Assembly (NCBI GenBank): GCA_020832185.1
Contig: JAFIFE010000016.1
Location: forward strand, 1 to 64,000
From: Alkalibacterium sp.
GTDB lineage: Bacteria > Bacillota > Bacilli > Lactobacillales > Carnobacteriaceae_A
Length of the DNA: 64,000 nucleotides
Direction of reading: 5' to 3'
The position numbers and the translations under genes were made by a program. Below are positions 36,479-46,280 of the stretch, piece after piece (position 1 is the first letter of the stretch; the number at the start of each line of letters is the position of its first letter). Below the pieces are notes generated by a model. The model was given only the letters and a program-made list of their open reading frames with translations. It was not told the origin of the DNA and made no database searches.

Positions 36479-37959
36479 TATTTCCCTCCTGTTGCTAAAG
36501 TCATGATTCGTTCTTCTGTCAGGTCATTTTGGTTGAGCTCTCCTGAGATCGATCCTTCGTGAACAACTAAGACCCGATTACTGACGCCCATTACTTCCGG
36601 TAAATCACTGGATACCATAATGATCGCAACACCACGTTCAGCTAGTTCTTTCATTAAATTATAAATTTCTCTTTTTGCTCCAACGTCAACCCCTCTGGTT
36701 GGTTCATCCAGAATAAGGATACGCGAACCGGCTCCGATCCATTTTGCTAGAACCACTTTCTGCTGGTTCCCGCCGGATAGTGAACTTACTGGCAAGTCGA
36801 TTCCTGCCGTTTTGACAGTCAGTCTCTTGACAAGCAGTTCGACAAATTCTTTTTCTTCTTTAGTGTCGATCCATCCATTGTTTGAGAACTCTTCAAAAGC
36901 TGTGATGCTGATATTGTCTTTCACAGGAAAATCGAGGATCAATCCTTCTTCTTTCCTGTTCTCTGTCAAGAACCCGATGCCTTTTTTTACTGCGTCATGA
37001 GGCGTTTTAATATCGATTCTTTCACCATCCAGAAGAATTTCTCCATCTTCAAAAGGATCGATCCCAAAAATTCCTCGCATGATTTCTGTCCGTCCGGCGC
37101 CCATCAGTCCTGAAAATCCAAGGATTTCTCCTGAATGCAATTTAAATGATATATTCTCATAATGAGGCAAGTGAGTCAGATGATTGACTTCAAGAACAAC
37201 GTCCCCTTTTTCATTAGTCATTTCCGGGTAATAATCCTCAAGATCTCGACCAACCATTTGGCGGACGATTTCATCATAGTTTGTGTCTTTAGTCGCTTTA
37301 GTACTGATGGACACACCATCTCTCATGACCGTGACCCTGTTACTGATTTCAAAGATTTCTTCCATACGGTGCGAGATATAAACAAGTGACACATCTTTCT
37401 TCTGAAGCTGGCGGATGATTTTGAATAAGAGTCTAATTTCTCTGTCAGTTAAAGCGGCTGTCGGTTCATCCATAATGATGACTTCTGCATCGTTCAGCAA
37501 TGTTTTAGCGATTTCAACCAGCTGCTGCTGACCGACACTTAGCGTCTTCATCGTCCGGTCGAATGCAATATCGATTCCCAACTCTTCAAATACTCTTTCG
37601 GCTTCTTTTTTCATCTCTTTTGTTTGGACCCAGCCAAATTTGTTTTTCTTCTCCTTACCCATGAACATGTTCTCAAGAACCGTCATATCTGGCCAAGTAA
37701 TCATTTCCTGATGAATGAAGCTTACTCCGTTTTCTTCTGCTTCTTTAGGGTTCGCATATTGTGTCTGCTTTCCGTTTATGTGGACGGTCCCATCATCCTG
37801 CTTGTGAAGACCCGTCAGGATATTCATCAGCGTCGATTTCCCTGCACCATTCTCGCCCATGAGTGCATGGACTTCTCCTGGTTCCAGAGTCAGGTTCACA
37901 CCTTTAAGCACCTGGTTGGCACCAAAGGCTTTTGTAATTTCTCTCAATTCTACCTGCAC
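36478..37959 (-). CDS. rbsA: Ribose ABC transporter, double ATP-binding protein
   Basis: A 493-residue ATPase with two ABC domains. The first has Walker A GENGAGKST, signature LSVGQQQ and Walker B VIIMDEPTAAL. The second is the degenerate type found in this family (GLMGAGRTE instead of Walker A; signature LSGGNQQK; ILILDEPTRGVDVGAK). This architecture is normal for monosaccharide importers. It drives ribose import with RbsC and RbsB. Confidence 0.96.
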   Translation of the reverse strand: MQVELREITKAFGANQVLKGVNLTLEPGEVHALMGENGAGKSTLMNILTGLHKQDDGTVHINGKQTQYANPKEAEENGVSFIHQEMITWPDMTVLENMFMGKEKKNKFGWVQTKEMKKEAERVFEELGIDIAFDRTMKTLSVGQQQLVEIAKTLLNDAEVIIMDEPTAALTDREIRLLFKIIRQLQKKDVSLVYISHRMEEIFEISNRVTVMRDGVSISTKATKDTNYDEIVRQMVGRDLEDYYPEMTNEKGDVVLEVNHLTHLPHYENISFKLHSGEILGFSGLMGAGRTEIMRGIFGIDPFEDGEILLDGERIDIKTPHDAVKKGIGFLTENRKEEGLILDFPVKDNISITAFEEFSNNGWIDTKEEKEFVELLVKRLTVKTAGIDLPVSSLSGGNQQKVVLAKWIGAGSRILILDEPTRGVDVGAKREIYNLMKELAERGVAIIMVSSDLPEVMGVSNRVLVVHEGSISGELNQNDLTEERIMTLATGGK

Positions 37960-37971
37960 GTTTATTACCTC

Positions 37972-38373
37972 CTAAAAGAGTACGCCAGCCTGTAAGATGA
38001 CATTTGCGTACGGTGTCACTTCTCCTGTACGAATAATCACTTTTGCTTTTAATGACGTCTGTTTGAATTGTTCATGACTAATAAATGAGTGTGTAATGTT
38101 GTCTTCTTCAAATGCTGCGGTCAAACTTCTTAAAACATCAGCGTTCTTCTCTTTAATCTCTTCTGCCAATATTGCCTGTTCAACTTTCATATCTTTCATC
38201 ACTTCTTCTACTACTTCTAAAAAGGACGGTGTTCCAAATTTAACGGCAAGATCGATTTTTTTTACACCCGCGGGTACAGGTAATCCGCAATCTGCAATGA
38301 TGATCTGGTCTGTGTGTCCTAAGTCTGTGAGTACTTTGCTTATTTCACTATTTAAAATTCCATGCTTTTTCAA
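37972..38373 (-). CDS. rbsD: D-ribose pyranase
   Basis: RbsD interconverts the pyranose and furanose forms of ribose so that RbsK can use it. The protein has [33 protein letters not shown] with the catalytic His, and ends in [17 protein letters not shown], which packs in the decamer interface. I chose TTG at 38373, about ten bases after AAGGAG and matching the family's MKKHGILNS start; ATG at 38382 is possible but only a base or two from the site. It overlaps the rbsK end by 26 bp and so is probably translationally coupled. Confidence 0.9.
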   Translation of the reverse strand: MKKHGILNSEISKVLTDLGHTDQIIIADCGLPVPAGVKKIDLAVKFGTPSFLEVVEEVMKDMKVEQAILAEEIKEKNADVLRSLTAAFEEDNITHSFISHEQFKQTSLKAKVIIRTGEVTPYANVILQAGVLF

Positions 38374-39262
38374 AGTGTTCATGCTCCTTCATCTCTTCTA
38401 ATGTAGGTGCTCCGGTTTGTGCACCGACTTTCTGTATAGATAACCCCGCCGCGATATTGGCAAACTGTATACTGTCTTTGATTGATAGTCCAGAAGCGAA
38501 TGCAAAGGCGAATGCGCCATTGAAGGTGTCCCCGGCTCCTGTCGTATCTACTACATTCTCCACTTTCAGTGAGGGAACAGTTTGGACCGTTTCTCCGTCG
38601 AAATAGGTTGCCCCTTTGCTGCCTAATGTAATGATCAGTTTATTGGGGTAACGTCTGAGGACATCTTCCCTCTTCTGTCCAGGGAATAAGACGTCAAATT
38701 CTGTTTCGTTTGGTGTGATGAACGATACTTTTTCAATAAGGGCCTGGTCTAATTCACGAGCAGGTGCCGGATTAAGCAGTAAAGGCACATGCAGTTCATG
38801 ACATTTTTCAATTAGTTTTCTGACCGTCTCATCGGGTGTTTCGTTCTGGACCATCACCAGATCACTTTCCTGAATGACTGACTGGTTCTCAATACATGCT
38901 TCCAGTTTGTCAGGTGAGTATTCCCCGTTCGCTCCAGGGACGTAGATAATGGAATTATCCCTTTCAAAAAGAGTGATGAAAGCAGACCCTGATGAATGTG
39001 TAACCCGTTCCACACCACTCACAAATACATGATTATGTTTCAGATTATTCAATAATTCGTATCCGAAAGGGTCTTGACCGACTGCACCCAGCATATGAGT
39101 GACTCCCCCTAGTCTTGCTGCAGCAACTGCCTGATTCGCTCCTTTTCCTCCGAAGCTTGTACTAAATGTCTTTCCTTCAACTGTTTCGCCCATTGAGGGG
39201 CGTTTCTCTGTTTCAACAACAAAGTCAGTCGATATACTGCCGACTACTGTAATTTTTGGCAT
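38348..39262 (-). CDS. rbsK: Ribokinase
   Basis: A 304-residue PfkB-family kinase making ribose 5-phosphate. Seen in order: the sugar-binding [21 protein letters not shown], the first signature [38 protein letters not shown], and the second PfkB signature [16 protein letters not shown] with the catalytic Asp. It is second in the operon, 10 bp after rbsR. Confidence 0.95.
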   Translation of the reverse strand: MPKITVVGSISTDFVVETEKRPSMGETVEGKTFSTSFGGKGANQAVAAARLGGVTHMLGAVGQDPFGYELLNNLKHNHVFVSGVERVTHSSGSAFITLFERDNSIIYVPGANGEYSPDKLEACIENQSVIQESDLVMVQNETPDETVRKLIEKCHELHVPLLLNPAPARELDQALIEKVSFITPNETEFDVLFPGQKREDVLRRYPNKLIITLGSKGATYFDGETVQTVPSLKVENVVDTTGAGDTFNGAFAFAFASGLSIKDSIQFANIAAGLSIQKVGAQTGAPTLEEMKEHEHFEKAWNFK

Positions 39263-39272
39263 ATTAAGTCTC

Positions 39273-40238
39273 CTATCTTAGTGAATCCCTCATGATCAGC
39301 TTAGGTTTCAATTTTACTTTTTTATGTTCACTACTATTTTTTTCAATTAAATCAACAAGCATTTTGGCTCCTTGAAATCCTAATTCATAGGCCGGTTGAG
39401 CTATTGTTGTCAACCCTGGATACATCAAGCGACTGAAAAGCATGTCATCATATCCAATGATTTGAATGTCTTCCGGTATACGGTATCCTCTTTTGATTGC
39501 TTCTTTCATAACAGCCAGTGCATATACATCATTGCTGGCGATGACACTGTCAAAGTGACTGGTGCTTTCGAACAACTGTACAGCGGTCTCTTCTGCCTTG
39601 TCTACCTGATACGAATGAGTTTCAAATATTTGATACGACAGTCCTTTAGAATTCAGGACACCTAGTGCTCCGGATAACCTGTCATTTGCTCCAGCAATAT
39701 TTTTAGGACCCGCCATAACCACGACTTGTTTCCCTTTGGATTCAATAATTGCTTTCGCTGCCAATTCTCCACCTAGATGATCATCAGTAGCAATAGAGTA
39801 GTCTTCTTCTTCAAGTGCTCTGTCTAATAGGACAAATGGGACTTGGTAATTCTGACTCTTCTTTCCAGTAGCGGCTGATAAGACACCGCTGATATTATAC
39901 TGAGAAAAAAACTTCACATACATATCTTCTTTTTCTATATTGTCTTCTACATTCCCCAATATAATCATATAGCCATTTTGCTGCGCATAATCCTCCACAC
40001 CTTTGGCCACTAATGGGAAATACGGGTTAGAGATATCAGGTAAAAGCAGCCCGATCATTTTCGAGCTTTTCTGATAAAGAGAGCGAGCCACTTCATTGGG
40101 ATAATATCCTAAAGTTTTGATTGCTTCCTCCACTTTAATCCTAGATTGTTTTCCTACATATCCACTATTGTTTAGTGCACGTGAGACAGTTGCGACTGAC
40201 ACGCCTGCATACTCTGCCACATCTTTTATCGTTACCAT
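39273..40238 (-). CDS. rbsR: LacI-family ribose operon repressor
   Basis: A 321-residue regulator. The N-terminal helix-turn-helix VTIKDVAEYAGVSVATVSRALNNSGYV is classic LacI type, followed by a periplasmic-binding-protein-like effector domain with GLLLPDISNPYFPLVAKGVED and IGYDDMLFSRLMYPGLTTI. ATG at 40238 was chosen because GAGGGTGAAG precedes it and it matches the family start; an in-frame start at 40271 would add eleven residues. It is the first gene of the operon and likely autoregulates; a perfect cre-type palindrome lies 17 bp upstream of the start. Confidence 0.92.
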   Translation of the reverse strand: MVTIKDVAEYAGVSVATVSRALNNSGYVGKQSRIKVEEAIKTLGYYPNEVARSLYQKSSKMIGLLLPDISNPYFPLVAKGVEDYAQQNGYMIILGNVEDNIEKEDMYVKFFSQYNISGVLSAATGKKSQNYQVPFVLLDRALEEEDYSIATDDHLGGELAAKAIIESKGKQVVVMAGPKNIAGANDRLSGALGVLNSKGLSYQIFETHSYQVDKAEETAVQLFESTSHFDSVIASNDVYALAVMKEAIKRGYRIPEDIQIIGYDDMLFSRLMYPGLTTIAQPAYELGFQGAKMLVDLIEKNSSEHKKVKLKPKLIMRDSLR

Positions 40239-40254
40239 TTCTTCACCCTCAATC

Positions 40255-40268
40255 TGTAACCGATTACA
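40255..40268 (-). promoter_or_regulatory. cre-type/RbsR operator TGTAACCGATTACA
   Basis: It matches the catabolite-responsive element consensus TGWAANCGNTNWCA at every position and is a near-perfect dyad, so it could bind CcpA, RbsR or both. It lies between the rbs promoter region and rbsR. Confidence 0.7.
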
Positions 40269-40302
40269 CATTTAGTGTACCATCTCATTTTCTTTTGTCA
40301 AT

Positions 40303-40316
40303 AGAAAACGCTTTTA
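40303..40316 (-). promoter_or_regulatory. Second cre-like site upstream of rbsR
   Basis: AGAAAACGCTTTTA matches the cre consensus with two mismatches, 34 bp beyond the first site. Confidence 0.45.
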
Positions 40317-40356
40317 TTTTAAAAAATATTTATTATGCTTGTACCTGCATCCTTTA

Positions 40357-40857
40357 TTAGGTGATGGACATTACTATCATGATCGCAATACACACCATAA
40401 CGATTCCCCATCCTAAGAAGCTGCGGACAGCTTTTGGAATGTTCCTGATCATCCATTTTTCTAAAAAATATTCATAAAAATGAAGCACTATGTAATATGT
40501 TCCCACTACTCCCAATGAATAGGCAAAGGTTTCAAAAGTGATCAATCCCGTTCGGTTAAACTCACTGAGAAATTGAGCCATAAACACAAAAAGTGGTGTA
40601 GTAATATAGAGGGTTACCGGATAGTGGGTTCTGCTATTTTCTGGTTCTTCTTTTTCTTTCTCAACCCATTTGAGGAACAGATTGCCTATCCCCCAGCTAA
40701 TTAGTGCAGCTCCACCGCCTATCATAGCCTTTACAAATAGTGGAGAGTCATTAAAAATGACTAACAAGATACCCATTACTAATAATCCAATCATCATTGA
40801 AAAAGTGATTAATTTATCATGTTTCATGTTTAGCCTTCTTTCTTGGTTATCTGTCAT
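40357..40857 (-). CDS. Membrane protein of unknown function (four to five helices)
   Basis: A predicted membrane protein of about 166 residues with hydrophobic segments near residues 20-40, 43-60, 80-100, 105-130 and 145-165, and a charged loop KWVEKEKEEPENS. I do not recognise the family. The start is uncertain. ATG at 40857 has GAGGG nine bases upstream; ATG at 40827 has GAAGG; and ATG at 40911 overlaps the stop of a tiny upstream ORF as ATGA. The segments after 40911 and 40857 begin with nearly the same sequence (ATGACnGATAnCCAAG), suggesting a small tandem duplication. Confidence 0.6.
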   Translation of the reverse strand: MTDNQERRLNMKHDKLITFSMMIGLLVMGILLVIFNDSPLFVKAMIGGGAALISWGIGNLFLKWVEKEKEEPENSRTHYPVTLYITTPLFVFMAQFLSEFNRTGLITFETFAYSLGVVGTYYIVLHFYEYFLEKWMIRNIPKAVRSFLGWGIVMVCIAIMIVMSIT

Positions 40858-40907
40858 ACTCAATGTCCCTCTTTTTTTCAGTAGTGACCCTGTGACTTGG
40901 CTATCCG

Positions 40908-40991
40908 TCATGCTGAAAATACTATTAAAACGATATAGATTAACAGAATAGTTACGACTAATGTAACTACTTTTTTCACCGCTTTATTCAT
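40908..40991 (-). CDS. Small single-helix membrane peptide (27 residues)
   Basis: ATG at 40991 is preceded by CAGGAGAT at suitable spacing and opens a 27-codon frame: a basic start (MNKAVKKVV) followed by one hydrophobic helix (TLVVTILLIYIVLIVFSA). The stop overlaps a downstream ATG as ATGA. Shape and signals suggest a real small membrane protein; no function is known. Confidence 0.5.
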   Translation of the reverse strand: MNKAVKKVVTLVVTILLIYIVLIVFSA

Positions 40992-41025
40992 ACATCCATC
41001 TCCTGTCTGACATTATTTTTTATAC

Positions 41026-41619
41026 TTAGCTTAAGTACCATGCAATCGCCAATAAAACCGCTTGATGCAGCGGGTAGAACCAGTAAAAAAAGTATCTGGG
41101 CAGATGAGGAAGTTTGATTCCTTTTTTCATCAGAAAGAATGGAATCGCTAAAATTGAGAGCGCCTGTATACTGAAGCCGAACATCAGTTGAATGACCAGT
41201 GATCCTGCAATGCCTTGAAGTCGTTCTTCCCTTGTCATCCAGTAAATAGCCCAGCCAAACAAAAAGCCATAAATACTATATTCAGCAAAGAAGCTTATGA
41301 ACAGAAGGATAAAAAAGTACTTTTTATATTTTAAAGACAAGGAGAAAATCCCCAGCAGAAATAATACATTGATCGTATTGGGGGTCACAGGCATCGATAA
41401 GACGCCTAGTAAGAAGAGGCGGCTTATATACTTCTTATAATTAGAGGTCCGTTCAGTCCCCTCAATCGTACTATAAAGAAAACAGGGAAATGCAAGCCGT
41501 CCAATCATCCGCATCCATATTAATCCTGGAAACAGAAAATAACCTATGTGGTCGATAGCCATCGTTAGGATGCCGATCCATTTTATAGTATTAAGCTTAT
41601 CGTCAAAAGGTTTGGACAT
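41026..41619 (-). CDS. TraX-family integral membrane protein
   Basis: A 197-residue protein with about seven hydrophobic segments. The N-terminal LNTIKWIGILTMAIDHIGYFLFPGL and MIGRLAFPCFLYSTIEG segments and the C-terminal YWFYPLHQAVLLAIAWYL are marks of the TraX family, which also includes acyltransferase-like membrane proteins. The F-plasmid member acetylates pilin, but chromosomal members such as this have unknown roles. It lies 34 bp upstream of the small membrane peptide gene in the same direction. Confidence 0.85.
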   Translation of the reverse strand: MSKPFDDKLNTIKWIGILTMAIDHIGYFLFPGLIWMRMIGRLAFPCFLYSTIEGTERTSNYKKYISRLFLLGVLSMPVTPNTINVLFLLGIFSLSLKYKKYFFILLFISFFAEYSIYGFLFGWAIYWMTREERLQGIAGSLVIQLMFGFSIQALSILAIPFFLMKKGIKLPHLPRYFFYWFYPLHQAVLLAIAWYLS

Positions 41620-41677
41620 ATTTACCCCTCTTTAAAAACAATCATTTACTACATTATATCTTTATTGCAACAAAAAA

Positions 41678-41721
41678 ACAGTGTAAACAGACCCTTTTTC
41701 AGGATCGTGTCTACACTGTCT
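41678..41721 (-). terminator. Terminator of arsC
   Basis: CAGTGTAGAC pairs with the GTTTACACTG arm and is followed by TTTTTTTG on the minus strand. Confidence 0.82.
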
Positions 41722-41724
41722 GCT

Positions 41725-42129
41725 TTATTTCAGAGTTTGAACGCGCTCTTTTATGATGTCTCTCGTTACTCGAAATGCCGCTAATATTTCTTCTTCAGTA
41801 CCTGTCGCTTTTGCCGGGTCTTCAAGATCCCAGTGCTCATGTGCAACTCCAGAAGGAATGGTCGGACATTTGTCTAAAGCATCCCCACATAAAGTGATGA
41901 TCAAATCTGCTTCATTAAAATAATCCCGATCGATTAAATCTGATGTTTGCCCGGTAATATCGATCCCCTCTTCTTCCATTACTTTAACCGCTCTCGGATT
42001 CAATCCATGCGTTTCGATCCCAGCGCTTCTCACTTCGAACTGACCCGCATCCAGCAATTTATGGCCATACCCTTCTGCCATCTGACTACGACAGGAGTTG
42101 CCTGTACACAAAAAGTAAAGTTTATTCAT
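41725..42129 (-). CDS. arsC: Arsenate reductase, thioredoxin-coupled type
   Basis: A 134-residue protein of the low-molecular-weight phosphatase fold. The phosphate loop is CTGNSCR (Cys8 to Arg14); the two further redox cysteines, Cys81 and Cys88, are in [11 protein letters not shown], and [12 protein letters not shown] follows with the catalytic Asp. The three cysteines define the thioredoxin-dependent arsenate reductase, making arsenite from arsenate. No arsenite pump or ArsR gene is adjacent, so detoxification would need a pump elsewhere. A 16-bp palindrome lies 20 bp upstream of the start. Confidence 0.93.
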   Translation of the reverse strand: MNKLYFLCTGNSCRSQMAEGYGHKLLDAGQFEVRSAGIETHGLNPRAVKVMEEEGIDITGQTSDLIDRDYFNEADLIITLCGDALDKCPTIPSGVAHEHWDLEDPAKATGTEEEILAAFRVTRDIIKERVQTLK

Positions 42130-42148
42130 TTAATCTACTCCTTTACAG

Positions 42149-42164
42149 TTGATTAGTTAATCAA
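42149..42164 (-). promoter_or_regulatory. Palindrome TTGATTAACTAATCAA upstream of arsC
   Basis: A perfect 7-bp inverted repeat with a 2-bp centre. Its position, just upstream of the ribosome binding site, fits an operator of the ArsR type or similar; the regulator is not in the window. Confidence 0.45.
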
Positions 42165-42265
42165 GTGTTTCATTCACTTTACCATTAATACTCTCAACTT
42201 TCCGGGGAGAGGCTTGATTAAAAGAACTTCAAGTTCCTTATCCATGAGAATTAACGCTTACTCTA

Positions 42266-43102
42266 CTATCTGACAGCTACCCATACTTCACTCTGATTTT
42301 CACTGGACACCATGAATTCCGGAGAATCAGCTGGTTCATATGTCGAAGAGGGAAACCATTCTGTATAAATGCGCGTCCAGGTATCATTGACTTCCTCCCA
42401 CTCTCCTGAAATGGTGAACACAGCCCAAGTCTGCTTAGGAATCGTTAAACATTTAAGATCTTCCGGGACCTGATCTACAGTTACTCCCACATAAAAGTCC
42501 TGTACACTCGTATTGTTTTTCTCTTCGTAATCTGATGACACATACAGTATCTTTTTATCAAATTGACCATTGCTGATCTCATTTAACTTTGCGTAGTGTT
42601 CCTCTGTCAAACTGTTGAGAAAGGAATTAATATCTTGAGATTCACACTCACTATTCACAACAACTTCTGCTCCATATCCTGCAACGGTAAAGGGTTCTTT
42701 TTCAATTAATTTATAATTCATTGGATTTCCTCCTTGGATATCTAGTCTAAATGTCAGCATGGGATATGATTTTATATTGCTTTGAAGGTCCCTAGATGAA
42801 GACGGGGTTACACCGTGCAATTGATTAAAAGCTTTAGTAAAGGCATCTGGAGATGTATAGCCATACTTTAATGCCAGGTCGATCACTTTGATTTCCGACG
42901 TCTTTAACTCAAAAGCCGCCTGAGTGAGCCGCCGATTCCTTATATATTCCGATAATGGCATACCCGATAAGAATGAGAAAAGTCGTTTGAAATACATTTC
43001 TGATGTCATCGCAATTTGCGCCAGCTTTTTGTAATCTATTTCTTCACTTAAGTGGTCCTCAATATACTGCATAGCCAGATTCATGTGATACAGATCATTC
43101 AA
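42266..43102 (-). CDS. AraC-family regulator with GyrI-like effector domain
   Basis: A 278-residue two-domain regulator. The N-terminal AraC DNA-binding module (1-105) has two helix-turn-helix units, KKLAQIAMTSEMYFKRLFSFLSG and VIDLALKYGYTSPDAFTKAFNQLHGVTPS. The rest (about 120-278) is a GyrI/Rob-like small-molecule-binding domain beginning YKLIEKEPFTVAGYG. Such regulators answer to drugs or toxic organic molecules. TTG at 43102, eight bases after GGGAGG, is the likely start. Targets are unknown; the gene stands alone. Confidence 0.85.
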   Translation of the reverse strand: MNDLYHMNLAMQYIEDHLSEEIDYKKLAQIAMTSEMYFKRLFSFLSGMPLSEYIRNRRLTQAAFELKTSEIKVIDLALKYGYTSPDAFTKAFNQLHGVTPSSSRDLQSNIKSYPMLTFRLDIQGGNPMNYKLIEKEPFTVAGYGAEVVVNSECESQDINSFLNSLTEEHYAKLNEISNGQFDKKILYVSSDYEEKNNTSVQDFYVGVTVDQVPEDLKCLTIPKQTWAVFTISGEWEEVNDTWTRIYTEWFPSSTYEPADSPEFMVSSENQSEVWVAVR

Positions 43103-43221
43103 TTAGTTTACCTCCCTTCTACTTCTTACTTTATCTTAACAACTAGGTACAGATACGGCCCGATTTTGTTCGTTCAATAATTGACGGACCGAAAAGACAA
43201 GCTTCATCAATCAATACATAT

Positions 43222-43253
43222 GAAAAACGCTAGACCATATGGACCAGCGTTTT
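43222..43253 (-). terminator. Terminator of the Eis-like acetyltransferase gene
   Basis: AAAACGCT pairs with AGCGTTTT, with an inner CCATATGG palindrome, on the minus strand. Confidence 0.78.
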
Positions 43254-43346
43254 AACTACTTTATTGGTCATTCGCATATTAGTTTTTCATTTCTATTTAA
43301 AGCTGGTTTAGTGTTCACTATCTAACCTACTCCTCTTTCCCCGTTC

Positions 43347-44534
43347 TCAAAAGTAATCATGCAGTTCTGGCACACCTTCAGGAAGACTATCCTGGAGTGC
43401 TCGAGTTGTCTCTTTAGATGCAGAGAGTGACCCTTCAAACTGCAGATCGCCAGCTGTCTTAAACTGCATAAACAGCTGAGTCCATGTCTGTATGCTCGCT
43501 TTGAGATAGCGGGATTTATCATCGGGCTGGTCGGCAATCGACACCGTTACTTTTTGTCCCTTGATTGAGAGTCTGAATAGTTTCTCATTCCATTTTGCCA
43601 TGTCATCAGTAACTTCCAGCCAAAATTCCTGATCTTTCACCCGTTTGAAGGGGAATTGTTTTAGGAAGTTCTCCAAGTCTACAATGCGGGCCATCATGGA
43701 AGACGTCATTTTCTGATTGAGGTCGGCCTCCTGGAATAGATGTGTCAGCCGCTGATCAGATCGACCGGTGTAGGTGAACCTATCGAAACCGGCAGCATGC
43801 GTCCCCACAAATTCCCATAGTGCCTTTTCAGCCTCCCCTGTCAGAACAGTCAGTTCATCTATCTGGAATGTATTAAGATGCTCTCCTGAAAATTCATATA
43901 ACAGATACCCTTGAGGAACGTCGTTTGTATCCCGGAAAAGAGCGATCCGTTTCTTAGTCGATGACATGACTCGTTTCTCCCATTCCCATTCCTTTCTTTT
44001 TAACGGTCCAATGGCCTGTCTCATTTTTTGATTGTAAATAGCCATAAGCTCTTCTTTCTGTTCCTCCCAACGTACTCGATCGACGGCATTTCGAGGAGCT
44101 TCGAACGCACCAAAATCGTCCGGCATGATTTCATAACGGCGTTTTTCAAAAGCTGCTTCATATCCGAATTTGCGGTAGAAGCGGTAGGAAAATGGAGCGA
44201 GATAAGACATTATCATCCCTCGGTCCTTCATTTCTGCCAGCGCCGTTTCCATCAATTGGCGGACGGATCCTTGCCCCCTTACCTCGGGGTAACTAGTCAC
44301 GTTTCCTATTCCACCCATCTTCATTATCGTGCCATGATAGTACACCTCAAATGGGAAGATGATCAGCGAACTAGTCAACTTGGTTTCTGAAAAGGCACCT
44401 AAAGCGATGCCATGTTCGAATTCATGACGCATTCTTTCCTTTGCCTCATCAATATCCTTAAAATGGAACGCATACACATTTAATTGATAGACATCTTCAA
44501 AATTCTCTTGTGTCAGTTTTCTGATCGTCGTCAT
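43347..44534 (-). CDS. Eis-like GNAT N-acetyltransferase with C-terminal sterol-carrier domain
   Basis: A 395-residue protein. The N-terminal acetyltransferase domain has MGGIGNVTSYPEVRGQGSVRQLM, an acetyl-CoA binding loop close to the V-x-P-x-x-R-G-x-G pattern (here V-T-S-Y-P-E-V-R-G-Q-G), and YLAPFSYRFYRKFGYE. A second GNAT-like domain and a C-terminal SCP2-like domain follow from about residue 290. This three-part layout is that of Eis, which acetylates aminoglycosides in mycobacteria; the substrate in this group is unknown. Confidence 0.87.
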   Translation of the reverse strand: MTTIRKLTQENFEDVYQLNVYAFHFKDIDEAKERMRHEFEHGIALGAFSETKLTSSLIIFPFEVYYHGTIMKMGGIGNVTSYPEVRGQGSVRQLMETALAEMKDRGMIMSYLAPFSYRFYRKFGYEAAFEKRRYEIMPDDFGAFEAPRNAVDRVRWEEQKEELMAIYNQKMRQAIGPLKRKEWEWEKRVMSSTKKRIALFRDTNDVPQGYLLYEFSGEHLNTFQIDELTVLTGEAEKALWEFVGTHAAGFDRFTYTGRSDQRLTHLFQEADLNQKMTSSMMARIVDLENFLKQFPFKRVKDQEFWLEVTDDMAKWNEKLFRLSIKGQKVTVSIADQPDDKSRYLKASIQTWTQLFMQFKTAGDLQFEGSLSASKETTRALQDSLPEGVPELHDYF

Positions 44535-44606
44535 CTTATTCTCTCCTCCGGTTTGTTTTACGCTTTCATTATAACTCTTATAACGGCAATAGTTTAGAGT
44601 TAAAGA

Positions 44607-44651
44607 ACAAAAAGGTTTCCATCCTCTAAAATCTGGACGGAAACCTTTAGT
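44607..44651 (-). terminator. Terminator of the 6-phospho-beta-glucosidase gene
   Basis: AAAGGTTTCCGTCC pairs with GGATGGAAACCTTT and is followed by a T run on the minus strand. Confidence 0.88.
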
Positions 44652-44667
44652 TTATTCTTACTTCTTT

Positions 44668-46134
<1,467 letters not shown>

Positions 46135-46155
46135 TTACTTGTTCAGTGTATAGAG

Positions 46156-46169
46156 TGTAATCCATTACA
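46156..46169 (-). promoter_or_regulatory. Palindrome TGTAATCCATTACA upstream of the GH1 gene
   Basis: It is cre-like except that the central CG is CC, so it could be a weak CcpA site or an operator for another LacI-type or GntR-type regulator. Confidence 0.4.
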
Positions 46170-46280
46170 TACAAGCGAAATCTTTACAATTATGTGAGGA
46201 ATTCTCATTAATATGGATAGAAGGCCGTTAATATGGTAAAGTGTCTAGGATATAGGATCAGAAAGAAAAGAGGAACACAC

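Noticed and set aside
36478-37959. Defective second ATP site in RbsA
   Set aside because: The changed second Walker A is normal in monosaccharide ABC ATPases of this family.
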